Shown here one piece after another: positions 25,010-34,074 of a DNA stretch of 64,000 bases (within the stretch, counting starts at the first letter, position 1; each line of letters starts with the position of its first letter). This stretch comes from Paracoccus sp. SCSIO 75233 (GTDB lineage: Bacteria > Pseudomonadota > Alphaproteobacteria > Rhodobacterales > Rhodobacteraceae): assembly GCF_027912675.1 (NCBI RefSeq), contig NZ_CP115760.1, positions 78,542-142,541 on the forward strand, read 5' to 3'. The position numbers were made by a program, and so were the translations under genes. A model generated the notes under the pieces. That model saw nothing but the letters and a program-made list of their open reading frames with translations. It made no database searches and was not told where the DNA came from.

Positions 25010-26047
25010 ATGAAGGAAGTCTCGATCATCGGCGTTGACCTGGCGAAGCAGGTCTTTCAACTGCACGGAGCGACAGCGGAAGGCGAAGTCGTGTTTCGCA
25101 AGAAGCTGTCGCGCAAACAGTTTCTTGCGTTCATGCAGAGGCACCCCGGATGTCTCGTTGCCATGGAAGCCTGCGCGACAGCTCATTATTGGGCGCGGAC
25201 GTTGGCGCCGATCGGGCACGAGGTGCGCCTGATCGCCCCGAAGTTCGTCAAGCCGTATTTGAAGAACCAGAAGAACGACATGGCGGATGCCGAGGCCATC
25301 GCGGAGGCGGCCAGTCGACCGACCATGCGTTTCGTCGAGGTGAAGACACCGGAGCAGCAGGGTCTCGGCATGATCTTTCGGCTGCGTAATCTTCTGGTCG
25401 GGCAACGGACGCAGACAATCAACGCCTTGCGCGGACATCTCGCCGAGTTCGGGCTCATCGCCGGCAAGGGGCGCGAGAACATCGACAAACTGCGGGCCGC
25501 TCTGGAACCGGGCCACGATGGGACGAAAGACCTCCCTCCGGCCGTTCATCATATGGCACAGCTCTGCTTCGACCAGATTGATGACCTGTCCCGACGGATC
25601 GCCGAACTTGACGCACAGATCGCGGCGGCGAGCAAGCGGTCGCCTTTCTCTGCCCGGCTGCAGAAGATGCCCGGGGTTGGCCCGGTTACGGCGATGGCAT
25701 TGGCCGCTTTCGCCCCGCCTATGGAGACGTTCCGTCAGGGGCGTGATTTTTCGGCCTGGCTTGGCCTCGTTCCACGACAACATTCCAGCGGTGGCAAGCA
25801 ACGGCTCGGTCGCACGAGCAAATCCGGGCAGCGGGATATCCGAAGATTGTTGATCATCGGTGCCATGGCAGTGATCTCCGGTGCCAAGATCAAGCCGCCT
25901 GCGGAAAACTCCTGGCTGGGGCGTATGCTGGCCCGCAAGCCCCGGATGCTTGCGGCCATCGCGTTGGCGAACAAGATGGCTCGCATGTTGTGGGCCATGA
26001 TAACGAAGGATGAAGAGTTTCGAGGGGGACCGCTGATGGCAAACTGA
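25010..26047 (+). CDS. IS110-family transposase (recombinase), element 1
   Basis: 345 residues from the ATG at 25010, seven bases after AGGAGGA. The N-terminal RuvC-like DEDD domain has IGVDLAKQVFQLHG, VAMEACATAHYW and KNDMADAEAIAEAA; the C-terminal Tnp20 domain has MPGVGPVTAMALAAF and RQHSSGGKQRLG with the candidate catalytic Ser. Complete. About half identical by eye to the two inverted IS110 copies to its right, so a different element of the same family. Confidence 0.92.
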   Translation: MKEVSIIGVDLAKQVFQLHGATAEGEVVFRKKLSRKQFLAFMQRHPGCLVAMEACATAHYWARTLAPIGHEVRLIAPKFVKPYLKNQKNDMADAEAIAEAASRPTMRFVEVKTPEQQGLGMIFRLRNLLVGQRTQTINALRGHLAEFGLIAGKGRENIDKLRAALEPGHDGTKDLPPAVHHMAQLCFDQIDDLSRRIAELDAQIAAASKRSPFSARLQKMPGVGPVTAMALAAFAPPMETFRQGRDFSAWLGLVPRQHSSGGKQRLGRTSKSGQRDIRRLLIIGAMAVISGAKIKPPAENSWLGRMLARKPRMLAAIALANKMARMLWAMITKDEEFRGGPLMAN

Positions 26048-26147
26048 TGAAGTCAGCAGCACCGCCTCGAAAATGCGGGAGAAGCTGAAGCTTGTATGAA
26101 ACCGATCGACCAGATCGGGGTTGGGGAAATCAGGGTCACATGGAGAG

Positions 26148-26371
26148 CTCCGAGCTCGTTTTGATGTTTTGACCACAGCCCGCGGATCCCATACCGGCCA
26201 AGAGGCAGCACGCCTCGCGAAAAGGCCTGACACATGGACGCATTCGATCGTATCATGCCAGCCGAGGCGACAGCCCGCTAAAACCGGGGCTACCCACACA
26301 TGATGTGACCGCCCCCCGACGGCATCTCTGTGCCAAGGTGGGTCTGCGATGATCCACAAAGGAGGACGGTC
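26148..26371 (+). ncRNA. candidate bridge-RNA region of IS110 element 2 (left copy)
   Basis: 224 bp non-coding before the second IS110 recombinase. Stem-loops are visible: GAGGC/GCCTC (26202-26216), AGCCC/GGGCT (26272-26291) and, just before the ribosome site, GACGGCA/TGCC, which matches the position and core sequence of the last hairpin of element 1. The mirrored copy is 29986-30209. Evidence is positional. Confidence 0.4.
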
Positions 26372-27400
26372 ATGTCGGAGATTATCACGGTCGGGCTCGA
26401 TCTGGCGAAGAATGTGTTCCAGGTGCATGGGGCGGACGCCGCAGGCGGTGCGGTGCTACGGAAGAAGCTGCGGCGCACGCAGGTGCTGGGGTTCTTTGAG
26501 GCTTTGCCGCCTTGCGTCGTGGCGATGGAAGCCTGTGGTGGTGCACATTACTGGGGTCGAGAGATTGGCAAGCTTGGACATGAGGTCCGGCTGATCCCTC
26601 CGGCCTACGTGAAGCCCTTCGTCAAACGGCAGAAGAATGACGCCGCCGACGCCGAGGCGATTTGCGAAGCTGCACAGCGTCCGACGATGCGCTTCGTGTC
26701 GGTGAAGAGCGAAGAGACCCAAGGGGCGGCGATGGTGTTCCGCGTGCGCGAGTTACTGATCCGGCAGCGCACCCAGGCGATCAACGCCCTGCGCGGTCAC
26801 CTTGCCGAGTTCGGGCAGGTTGTGCCGCAGGGCGCTGCCAATGCCTCGAAGCTGATCGCCATCGTCGAAGATCCAGAGAGCGGGTTGCCCGCCGAGGCGA
26901 CAGCCACCCTGCAGGTTCTGATCGGATCCTTGGCGCACCTCGAGGCGCAGATCGGGAGGCTCGATGCCGAGATCTCACGCTGCGCCAAAGAGAACGAGGT
27001 CGCCCGACGGCTGATGACGGTGCCGGGCATCGGCCCGCTGATCGCGACGGCCATCGCGACACTTGCGCCGCCTCCCGAGACCTTCCGGAAGGCCCGGGAT
27101 TTTGCAGCCTGGCTCGGGTTGGTGCCCAGGCAACACTCGACCGGTGGCAAGCAGCGCCTCGGAGCGACGACGAAGATGGGCGAGCGGTCTCTCAGGCGGC
27201 TGCTGATCATTGGCGCCAACAGCGTGATCATCAAGCGCCACGTCCATCGTGAAGCTCAACCCGGCACATGGCTGGGGAACATGCTGTCGCGCAAGCCGTC
27301 GATGCTGGTGCGTGTCGCGCTGGCGAACAAGATGGCGCGGATTGTCTGGGCTTTGATGGCCCGCGGTGGCGTATACCAGTCTCCGGCCGTGGCAGCGTAA
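26372..27400 (+). CDS. IS110-family transposase, element 2, left copy
   Basis: 342 residues, start after GGAGGACGGTC. DEDD motifs: VGLDLAKNVFQVHG, VAMEACGGAHYWG, KNDAADAEAICEAA; Tnp20 region VPGIGPLIATAIAT and RQHSTGGKQRLG with the candidate catalytic Ser. Identical at protein level to the inverted copy at 28957-29985. Complete. Confidence 0.92.
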   Translation: MSEIITVGLDLAKNVFQVHGADAAGGAVLRKKLRRTQVLGFFEALPPCVVAMEACGGAHYWGREIGKLGHEVRLIPPAYVKPFVKRQKNDAADAEAICEAAQRPTMRFVSVKSEETQGAAMVFRVRELLIRQRTQAINALRGHLAEFGQVVPQGAANASKLIAIVEDPESGLPAEATATLQVLIGSLAHLEAQIGRLDAEISRCAKENEVARRLMTVPGIGPLIATAIATLAPPPETFRKARDFAAWLGLVPRQHSTGGKQRLGATTKMGERSLRRLLIIGANSVIIKRHVHREAQPGTWLGNMLSRKPSMLVRVALANKMARIVWALMARGGVYQSPAVAA

Positions 27401-27707
27401 GCAGCCGTCGGTCGCGAGGACGTCGGAGCGGAAGAGGGCAAGGAGCAGTTTGGCGCAACAGTCGTGAGACGGGATCGGGAGAACCAGTGTGCAACAGAGT
27501 GCCTTTGAGCACGCGGCTTTGATCTGGACCCGACCTTCGAACACCATACGGGCCCGCGGCATGACCAAGGCCGCATCAGAGGCCGGACACATGTCAGCAC
27601 CCGGTGACGCGCGGAAAGCAGCTCTGAAATTACCCCTTGCGCAAGGGGCGGTTACACATGTTGCACAAATCGGCTGATGGCCGGGGTTCCCCTTTCCCCG
27701 GACAGAC
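27401..27707. other. non-coding 3' flank of IS110 copy and left end of IS5
   Basis: 307 bp with no gene. It contains the perfect palindrome CCCCTTGCGCAAGGGG (27633-27648) and the terminal repeat TGTTGCACAAATC (27659-27671), followed by the IS5 end. The mirrored 28641-28956 stretch on the other side likewise carries no gene; its IS5 leader contains the ATG-proximal sequence at 28641-28685. Confidence 0.6.
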
Positions 27708-28640
27708 TTATCCCACGGGCTCTGTGACAGGGATGCCGAGCGCGGTGTAGCCGTTCAGAACGGCGATACGGACCTGAAGCTCCGCGACCTGTCGGTCGAA
27801 GTCCCGCGCCATGAGGCGCTGCCCCAGCAGTTTCACACAGTGCATCTTCGTTTCGACGCGGCTTCGGCGGTGGTATCCGCTCCATCGTCGCCAGAGAGCA
27901 CGACCGAGGTATTTCGATGCCCGCAGCGCTTCGTTTCGTGCGATCGCGCCGGCGGTGACGGTCTTCCACGGCTTGGCATTCTTGCGAGGCGGAATGACAG
28001 CGCGGGCGCCGCGGTCAGCGATTGCATCGTGGCATTTGCGGGTGTCGTAGGCACCGTCGGCAGTGACGCTGCTGATCTGCTCGTACGCTGGGATCTGGTT
28101 GAGCAGGTCGGGTAAGACCGGTGCATCGCCGATATGGCTCCCTGTGACCTCGACTGCGCGAACCTCCAGTGTTTCCTCGTCGATCCCGAGATGGATCTTG
28201 CGCCAGACGCGCCGTTTGGGTCCACCATGCTTGCGGGCGTGCCACTCGCCTTCGCCCTCGACTTTGATACCCGTGCTGTCGATCAGCAGGTGCAGCGGCC
28301 CCTTGGAGCAGCGATACGGGATGTTCACGGCCAGGGTCTTCTGGCGGCGGGACAGGGTGCTGAAGTCGGGCACCGCCCAGTCGAGGCCGACCAGCCGCAG
28401 TAGGCTTTCGACGAAGCCTGTCGTCTGCCGAAGCGCCATGCCGAACAGCACCTTCATCGAAAGGCATGTCTGGATGGCGGCATCGCTGTAGGTCTGCTGG
28501 CGGCCACGCCTACCTGTCGGCGCGGCATCCCAGCTCATCTCGGGATCGAACCAGATCGTCAGCGAGCCGCGGCGCTTGAGCGCTTCATTGTAGGCTGGCC
28601 AGTTCCTGGTCCTGTAGGTCGGGGGTGTAGGTCTGCTCAT
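27708..28640 (-). CDS. IS5-family transposase
   Basis: 310 residues with the IS5/IS1031-type DDE core: LLIDSTGIKVEGEGEW, SVTADGAYDTRKCHDAI and RRSRVETKMHCVKLLGQRLM. It occupies the 1,014-bp centre (27672-28685) between the two inverted arms. Terminal inverted repeats TGTTGCACAAATC are at 27659-27671 and 28686-28698 and may extend further, but because the arms are identical the true element ends cannot be placed. Confidence 0.92.
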   Translation of the reverse strand: MSRPTPPTYRTRNWPAYNEALKRRGSLTIWFDPEMSWDAAPTGRRGRQQTYSDAAIQTCLSMKVLFGMALRQTTGFVESLLRLVGLDWAVPDFSTLSRRQKTLAVNIPYRCSKGPLHLLIDSTGIKVEGEGEWHARKHGGPKRRVWRKIHLGIDEETLEVRAVEVTGSHIGDAPVLPDLLNQIPAYEQISSVTADGAYDTRKCHDAIADRGARAVIPPRKNAKPWKTVTAGAIARNEALRASKYLGRALWRRWSGYHRRSRVETKMHCVKLLGQRLMARDFDRQVAELQVRIAVLNGYTALGIPVTEPVG

Positions 28641-28685
28641 GTATCCCAGCTACCACGCTGGATTCATGAGATGAATCCCACACGG

Positions 28686-30209
28686 GATTTGTGCAACATG
28701 TGTAACCGCCCCTTGCGCAAGGGGTAATTTCAGAGCTGCTTTCCGCGCGTCACCGGGTGCTGACATGTGTCCGGCCTCTGATGCGGCCTTGGTCATGCCG
28801 CGGGCCCGTATGGTGTTCGAAGGTCGGGTCCAGATCAAAGCCGCGTGCTCAAAGGCACTCTGTTGCACACTGGTTCTCCCGATCCCGTCTCACGACTGTT
28901 GCGCCAAACTGCTCCTTGCCCTCTTCCGCTCCGACGTCCTCGCGACCGACGGCTGCTTACGCTGCCACGGCCGGAGACTGGTATACGCCACCGCGGGCCA
29001 TCAAAGCCCAGACAATCCGCGCCATCTTGTTCGCCAGCGCGACACGCACCAGCATCGACGGCTTGCGCGACAGCATGTTCCCCAGCCATGTGCCGGGTTG
29101 AGCTTCACGATGGACGTGGCGCTTGATGATCACGCTGTTGGCGCCAATGATCAGCAGCCGCCTGAGAGACCGCTCGCCCATCTTCGTCGTCGCTCCGAGG
29201 CGCTGCTTGCCACCGGTCGAGTGTTGCCTGGGCACCAACCCGAGCCAGGCTGCAAAATCCCGGGCCTTCCGGAAGGTCTCGGGAGGCGGCGCAAGTGTCG
29301 CGATGGCCGTCGCGATCAGCGGGCCGATGCCCGGCACCGTCATCAGCCGTCGGGCGACCTCGTTCTCTTTGGCGCAGCGTGAGATCTCGGCATCGAGCCT
29401 CCCGATCTGCGCCTCGAGGTGCGCCAAGGATCCGATCAGAACCTGCAGGGTGGCTGTCGCCTCGGCGGGCAACCCGCTCTCTGGATCTTCGACGATGGCG
29501 ATCAGCTTCGAGGCATTGGCAGCGCCCTGCGGCACAACCTGCCCGAACTCGGCAAGGTGACCGCGCAGGGCGTTGATCGCCTGGGTGCGCTGCCGGATCA
29601 GTAACTCGCGCACGCGGAACACCATCGCCGCCCCTTGGGTCTCTTCGCTCTTCACCGACACGAAGCGCATCGTCGGACGCTGTGCAGCTTCGCAAATCGC
29701 CTCGGCGTCGGCGGCGTCATTCTTCTGCCGTTTGACGAAGGGCTTCACGTAGGCCGGAGGGATCAGCCGGACCTCATGTCCAAGCTTGCCAATCTCTCGA
29801 CCCCAGTAATGTGCACCACCACAGGCTTCCATCGCCACGACGCAAGGCGGCAAAGCCTCAAAGAACCCCAGCACCTGCGTGCGCCGCAGCTTCTTCCGTA
29901 GCACCGCACCGCCTGCGGCGTCCGCCCCATGCACCTGGAACACATTCTTCGCCAGATCGAGCCCGACCGTGATAATCTCCGACATGACCGTCCTCCTTTG
30001 TGGATCATCGCAGACCCACCTTGGCACAGAGATGCCGTCGGGGGGCGGTCACATCATGTGTGGGTAGCCCCGGTTTTAGCGGGCTGTCGCCTCGGCTGGC
30101 ATGATACGATCGAATGCGTCCATGTGTCAGGCCTTTTCGCGAGGCGTGCTGCCTCTTGGCCGGTATGGGATCCGCGGGCTGTGGTCAAAACATCAAAACG
30201 AGCTCGGAG
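28686..30209 (-). repeat. right arm of the 1,524-bp perfect inverted repeat
   Basis: Exact inverted copy of 26148-27671. Its outer edge is the right terminal repeat of IS3 copy B at 30210, so the original extent may have been longer before the IS3-associated rearrangement. It contains the second copy of IS110 element 2 and its upstream non-coding region (29986-30209). Confidence 0.9.
28957..29985 (-). CDS. IS110-family transposase, element 2, right (inverted) copy
   Basis: 342 residues, identical in sequence to the product of 26372-27400 and in opposite orientation. All DEDD and Tnp20 motifs are intact. See the repeat entries for its duplication context. Confidence 0.92.
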   Translation of the reverse strand: MSEIITVGLDLAKNVFQVHGADAAGGAVLRKKLRRTQVLGFFEALPPCVVAMEACGGAHYWGREIGKLGHEVRLIPPAYVKPFVKRQKNDAADAEAICEAAQRPTMRFVSVKSEETQGAAMVFRVRELLIRQRTQAINALRGHLAEFGQVVPQGAANASKLIAIVEDPESGLPAEATATLQVLIGSLAHLEAQIGRLDAEISRCAKENEVARRLMTVPGIGPLIATAIATLAPPPETFRKARDFAAWLGLVPRQHSTGGKQRLGATTKMGERSLRRLLIIGANSVIIKRHVHREAQPGTWLGNMLSRKPSMLVRVALANKMARIVWALMARGGVYQSPAVAA

Positions 30210-30283
30210 TGTCCGTCGTCAGAACATTTGGCGCAGATTGGGGCGTAGACTAGCGGAGAGCGGGCCTCGTCTGGGATTTGATG

Positions 30284-31264
30284 TTAGGCTGTGAGCTTGC
30301 GGTGCTGCAAGCGCCGATATTCGATGGTTTTTCGTTTGATCCTTTCGCGCTGTTTGATGATGGCCTGTGCCCTGCCGAAGTAGACATCGGCAGGCGTCAC
30401 GTTGGCCAGGCTCTCGTGGTAACGCTGGTTGTTGTAGTGCTCGACGAAGGCCTCGATCTGGGACTCGAGGTCGCCGGGCAGGAAGTAGTTCTCCAACAGG
30501 ATGCGGTTCTTCAGGGTCTGGTGCCAGCGCTCGATCTTGCCCTGGGTCTGCGGGTGGCACGGCGCGCCGCGCACATGGCTCATCTTGTTGGACTCGATGT
30601 ATTCGGCCAGCTCGCCCGCGATGTAGCTGGGGCCATTGTCCGATAGCAGCCTGGGTTTGTGTAGAACGGTGGCGCTGTCGCAGCCCGAGGCGGCGAGCGC
30701 GAGGTCCAGCGTGTCGGTCACGTCCTCGGCCCGCATGTTGGTGCATAGCTTCCAGGCGATGATGTAGCGCGAGAAGTCGTCAAGCACCGTCGAGAGGTAC
30801 ATCCAGCCCCACCCGATGATCTTGAAGTAGGTGAAGTCGGTCTGCCACATCTCATTCGGCCGCGTGGTCTTGGTGTGGAACTGATCGGCCGCCTTGATTA
30901 CCGTATAGGCTGGGCTGGTGATCAGGTCATGGGCCTTGAGCAACCGGTAGACCGTGGCTTCCGACACGAAGTAGTGTTTCTCGTCGGTGAAGCGCACGGC
31001 CAGTTCGCGTGGGCTGAGGTCGGTCGCCTCCAACGCCATCTCGACGATCTGGTCCTGGATGTCCTCGCCAATGCGGTTCCACACCCGGTTCGGTGCCGAA
31101 GGGCGATCCTCCAGCGCTTCCGGCCCACCTTCCCGGTAGCGGTCATACCAGCGGTAGAAGGTCCGGCGGGCAATGCCGAGCTGGTCCAGCGTCCGCCTGG
31201 CCGGCAGGTGCGACTGCTCGACGATACGGATGATCTCCAGCTTCTCGGATGCGGGATACCTCAT
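30284..31264 (-). CDS. IS3-family transposase OrfB, copy B
   Basis: 326 residues identical to the copy A product, with the same rve DDE residues (WQTDF, LSDNG, QGKIERW). Its start ATG overlaps the orfA stop (ATGA). A -1 shift on the A7-G run upstream would give the OrfAB fusion that is the active transposase in IS3 elements. Confidence 0.92.
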   Translation of the reverse strand: MRYPASEKLEIIRIVEQSHLPARRTLDQLGIARRTFYRWYDRYREGGPEALEDRPSAPNRVWNRIGEDIQDQIVEMALEATDLSPRELAVRFTDEKHYFVSEATVYRLLKAHDLITSPAYTVIKAADQFHTKTTRPNEMWQTDFTYFKIIGWGWMYLSTVLDDFSRYIIAWKLCTNMRAEDVTDTLDLALAASGCDSATVLHKPRLLSDNGPSYIAGELAEYIESNKMSHVRGAPCHPQTQGKIERWHQTLKNRILLENYFLPGDLESQIEAFVEHYNNQRYHESLANVTPADVYFGRAQAIIKQRERIKRKTIEYRRLQHRKLTA

Positions 31265-31647
31265 TCGTCGTCGCCCCCATCCGCGATCATGCTTTTTTTA
31301 AGCAAGCGGTTTTCCAGCGTCAGGTCCGCCACGCACTCCTTCAGCGCACGGGCTTCGCGGCGCAAGTCCTGCACGTCACCGGAGGTCGCCGCACGGGCGG
31401 TGTCCCCGGCCAGGCGGCGTTTGCCGGCTTCCATGAACTCCTTGGACCAGCTGTAGTACAGACTCTGCGCGATGCCCTCTTTGCGGCACAACTCGGCGAT
31501 ACTGTCGTCACCGCGAAGACCTTCAAGCACGATGCGGATCTTGTCTTCGGCCGAGAAGTGGCGGCGGGTCTGACGCCGGATGTCCTTGACCACCCGATCT
31601 GCAGGGGGCTTGGTCGGCGATTTTGAATTGGAGGATTTGGGCTTCAT
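31261..31647 (-). CDS. IS3-family OrfA, copy B
   Basis: 128 residues, intact: a basic N-terminus, HTH (DDSIAELCRKEGIAQSLYYS), and a leucine-zipper-like ending (LKECVADLTLENRLLKK). The coding sequence ends over a slippery CTT AAA AAA AG run, where a -1 slip enters the orfB frame without a stop. This copy probably supplies working transposase for both ends. Confidence 0.9.
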   Translation of the reverse strand: MKPKSSNSKSPTKPPADRVVKDIRRQTRRHFSAEDKIRIVLEGLRGDDSIAELCRKEGIAQSLYYSWSKEFMEAGKRRLAGDTARAATSGDVQDLRREARALKECVADLTLENRLLKKSMIADGGDDE

Positions 31648-31732
31648 CTTCGTTCCTTCGTCACTACGACGAAGCCCAAATCCTCCTTAAATCACAACCT
31701 CAAATCTGTGCCATAGCCGCTGACGGGGGACA

Positions 31733-32586
31733 GTCACCACATCGCCCCCGCAATGGGTGAAAACGGTGTCCAGATGCATCGCCGCGCGCGAACTGGGCAT
31801 CTGGCAGGCGATCACCCGCGTCACGTCGCCACCCTCGAACAGCGCCTCGGCCAGTTGGCCCACCGCCTGCGGGGTCGATCGTTCGCCCATGCCGACCATG
31901 ACGACACCGTGCCCGATTGGCATGATGTCGCCGCCTTCCAGCGTGGCCGTCCCGAATTCCCGCGTCGGATCGCCGAACCAGACCCGCACTCGATCCGCGA
32001 ATGTCGGATAAAACCGGTAGACTGCTGCCATCAGCAGCGTTTCGGGCCGCCGTGCCGCGAAATGCATCGGGTTCAGGCTCACGCCGCCATAAACCCAGGC
32101 TGAATTGTCGCGGGTAAAGATGAAATTTGGCAGCGGCGGCAGCACGAAACCGTGGGGGCCAAGGTAGCTGCCGAACATGCCGGAGGGCGTGAAAGGCAGA
32201 TCGTCCACCCGGATGCCGCCGACCAGCAAACGGGCCAGTTCCGTGCCGGGCAGACCCTCCATCCAGGCACGCAAGTCGTCCCGCATCCCCACGCCGACGT
32301 CATTGCGGGTGATGCGGTGGTCGAGAACCCAGGCGCGCGCGTCGGAAATGTCCAGCGTCTCGCCCAGCAGCGCCATCGCATCCAACACCTCGACCCCTTC
32401 GCCGCGCATGACATCGGCAAAGACGGCGTGATCCTTGATCGCCTGTTTGACCCAGAACACATCGTCGAACAGCAGGTCTTCGCGGTTGTCCGGTGTCAGA
32501 CGGCGATGCGCCAGGCCGGGTGGCGATACGATCACCTGCCGCAATGTACCGGCTTCGGAATGAACGCCCAATTTTGGTTCAGACAT
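31733..32586 (-). pseudogene. arcA: arginine deiminase arcA, 3' truncated by IS3
   Basis: The first about 284 codons of ArcA (normally near 410), which hydrolyses arginine to citrulline and ammonia. Visible active-site elements include [15 protein letters not shown], the [11 protein letters not shown] loop and MHLDTVFT. The IS3 left end cuts the gene at 31733, so the C-terminal part with the nucleophilic Cys is lost; the last codons of the open frame to 31687 are IS sequence. It cannot be an active deiminase. arcB and arcC are not in the window. Confidence 0.88.
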
Positions 32587-32609
32587 CTGGAATGCCTCCT
32601 TCTTTCTAA

Positions 32610-34058
32610 TCAGAGAATGGCGGCCAGGCTGATCCCGGCCGAGATGAAGACGACGAGGATCAGCAGCAGGGGCCAGACGAAGACGACCCAGCGGTCGAAC
32701 GACACGCGCCCGATGGCCAGACCGCCGATCACAACCGCAGAGGTGGGCGTGATCAGATTCACGAGCCCGCTCGCCGATTGATAGGCCGTCACCACGAGGT
32801 CACGGCCGACCCCCGCGAAATCCCCCAACGGGGCAAAGATCGGCATCGACAGGACGGCCAGGCCGGACGACGACGGCACGAGAAAGCTCATCCCGATCTC
32901 GATCCAAAGCATCAGGTTGATGAACGCGACTTCCGGCAGGCCGCCGAGGGTATCGGCGGCACTATTCAGGATCGTGTCGGCAATCAGGCCCTGCTCCATG
33001 ATCACCACGATGCCGCGCGCCAGACCGATCACCAGCGCAACTCCCAGAAGATCCTTCGCTCCGTCGACAAAGGACGACGTCAGCTTCTTTTCGCCCATCC
33101 GTGCGACCAGCCCGACGACGATGGCCATGCCGAAGAACAGCGCGCCCATCCGAGCCATCCACCATCCCTGGCTCGAGACATCCCAAATCATTACCGCAAA
33201 GGTCGTAAAAAACAGGATCAGGACCAGCTTCTGAGTTCCGCTCAGCTTCGGCTCCTCGAACGTTGCATCCGTCTCGTTCAGAAAAAACTGCCGGTCGCTG
33301 TCGCGTTGCGCAGCGACGACGGACCGGGCCGGGTCGGCCTTAACCTTCGAGGCATAGCGCATGACGTAGGCCACGCAGATCGCGAGGCCTCCCAACAGAA
33401 GGACCAGCCGCAGCGCAATACCATCCGTGAACGGGATGCCTGCCGCGTTAGACGCGATTACCGTGGCGAAGGGGTTGATTGTCGATCCCAGCGTGCCGAT
33501 CCCGGCACCGATCAGGATGATCGCCACGCCGGTCACGGAATCGTAGCCCGCCGCGATCACCACCGGGATCAGAAGCGCGTAAAAGGCCAGCGTTTCCTCG
33601 GCCATGCCATAGGTCGTGCCGCCCAGGGCAAAGAGCGACATCAGGATCGGGATCATCCAGATCTCGCGCCCCTTCAGCCGCACCATCGCCGTCTGGATGC
33701 CGGTGTCGATGGCATTCGTGGCATTCACCACGCCCAGAAAGCCGCCCAAAAGCAGTACGAACAGCGCCACGTCGATGGCATTTGCGGCATAGCTGTCGGG
33801 ATCATAAAACCCCGCCACCGGTGCCAGCATGACGTCGATGACCCCCTGCGGATTGGGCTCGACCGTTTGATACGTACCCGGCACGGCGATCTCGCGCCCG
33901 ACCTCTTCGTTCATGGCGCGGTCATATTGGCCCGCAGGGATAATCCAGGTCAGCGCCGCGACAACGATGATCAGGCCGAACAGGATGGAATACGCGGTGG
34001 GAAACCGCGCCGCCATGCCCTTCCCGTCCGGTGTCTTGGTCGATGATGTGTCAGACAT
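32610..34058 (-). CDS. YfcC family membrane transporter (probable arginine/ornithine or C4-dicarboxylate type)
   Basis: 482 residues with about 12 transmembrane segments, an early PAGQYDR motif, [21 protein letters not shown] and a [12 protein letters not shown] hairpin, and a second conserved repeat with [19 protein letters not shown]. This matches the YfcC/DcuC-like family, some of which exchange arginine for ornithine (ArcD2-like). It lies 23 bp upstream of arcA, so arginine-ornithine exchange is the likely original role. Complete, unlike arcA. Confidence 0.8.
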   Translation of the reverse strand: MSDTSSTKTPDGKGMAARFPTAYSILFGLIIVVAALTWIIPAGQYDRAMNEEVGREIAVPGTYQTVEPNPQGVIDVMLAPVAGFYDPDSYAANAIDVALFVLLLGGFLGVVNATNAIDTGIQTAMVRLKGREIWMIPILMSLFALGGTTYGMAEETLAFYALLIPVVIAAGYDSVTGVAIILIGAGIGTLGSTINPFATVIASNAAGIPFTDGIALRLVLLLGGLAICVAYVMRYASKVKADPARSVVAAQRDSDRQFFLNETDATFEEPKLSGTQKLVLILFFTTFAVMIWDVSSQGWWMARMGALFFGMAIVVGLVARMGEKKLTSSFVDGAKDLLGVALVIGLARGIVVIMEQGLIADTILNSAADTLGGLPEVAFINLMLWIEIGMSFLVPSSSGLAVLSMPIFAPLGDFAGVGRDLVVTAYQSASGLVNLITPTSAVVIGGLAIGRVSFDRWVVFVWPLLLILVVFISAGISLAAIL

Positions 34059-34074
34059 CTCAAGTCCCCCTTAT

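Larger units (their letters stand above)
26148..27671 (+). repeat. left arm of a 1,524-bp perfect inverted repeat
   Basis: This arm and 28686-30209 are exact inverted copies (mirror positions sum to 56,357). It holds one complete IS110 element with its upstream non-coding region and the terminal TGTTGCACAAATC that also forms the end of the central IS5 element. Its outer edge is at CTCCGAG, beside 100 bp of unassigned sequence (26048-26147) following IS110 element 1. Confidence 0.9.
30210..31732 (-). mobile_element. IS3-family insertion sequence, copy B (intact)
   Basis: Same element as 2979-4499 in inverted orientation, 1,523 bp, with terminal repeats TGTCCGTCGTCAG at 30210 and the complement of TGTCCCCCGTCAG ending at 31732. 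It abuts the inverted IS110 arm on the left and truncates an arginine deiminase gene on the right. The flanks (GAG and GTC) do not form a target duplication. Confidence 0.92.

Noticed and set aside
2979..31732. Simple composite transposon made of two IS3 copies
   Set aside because: The outer flanks show no direct target duplication and both flanking genes lack their other halves, so a plain composite insertion is not supported.
32778..34046. Plus-strand open frame of 422 codons opposite the YfcC transporter
   Set aside because: Antisense shadow of a clear membrane transporter; no family features and no ribosome site that stands out.
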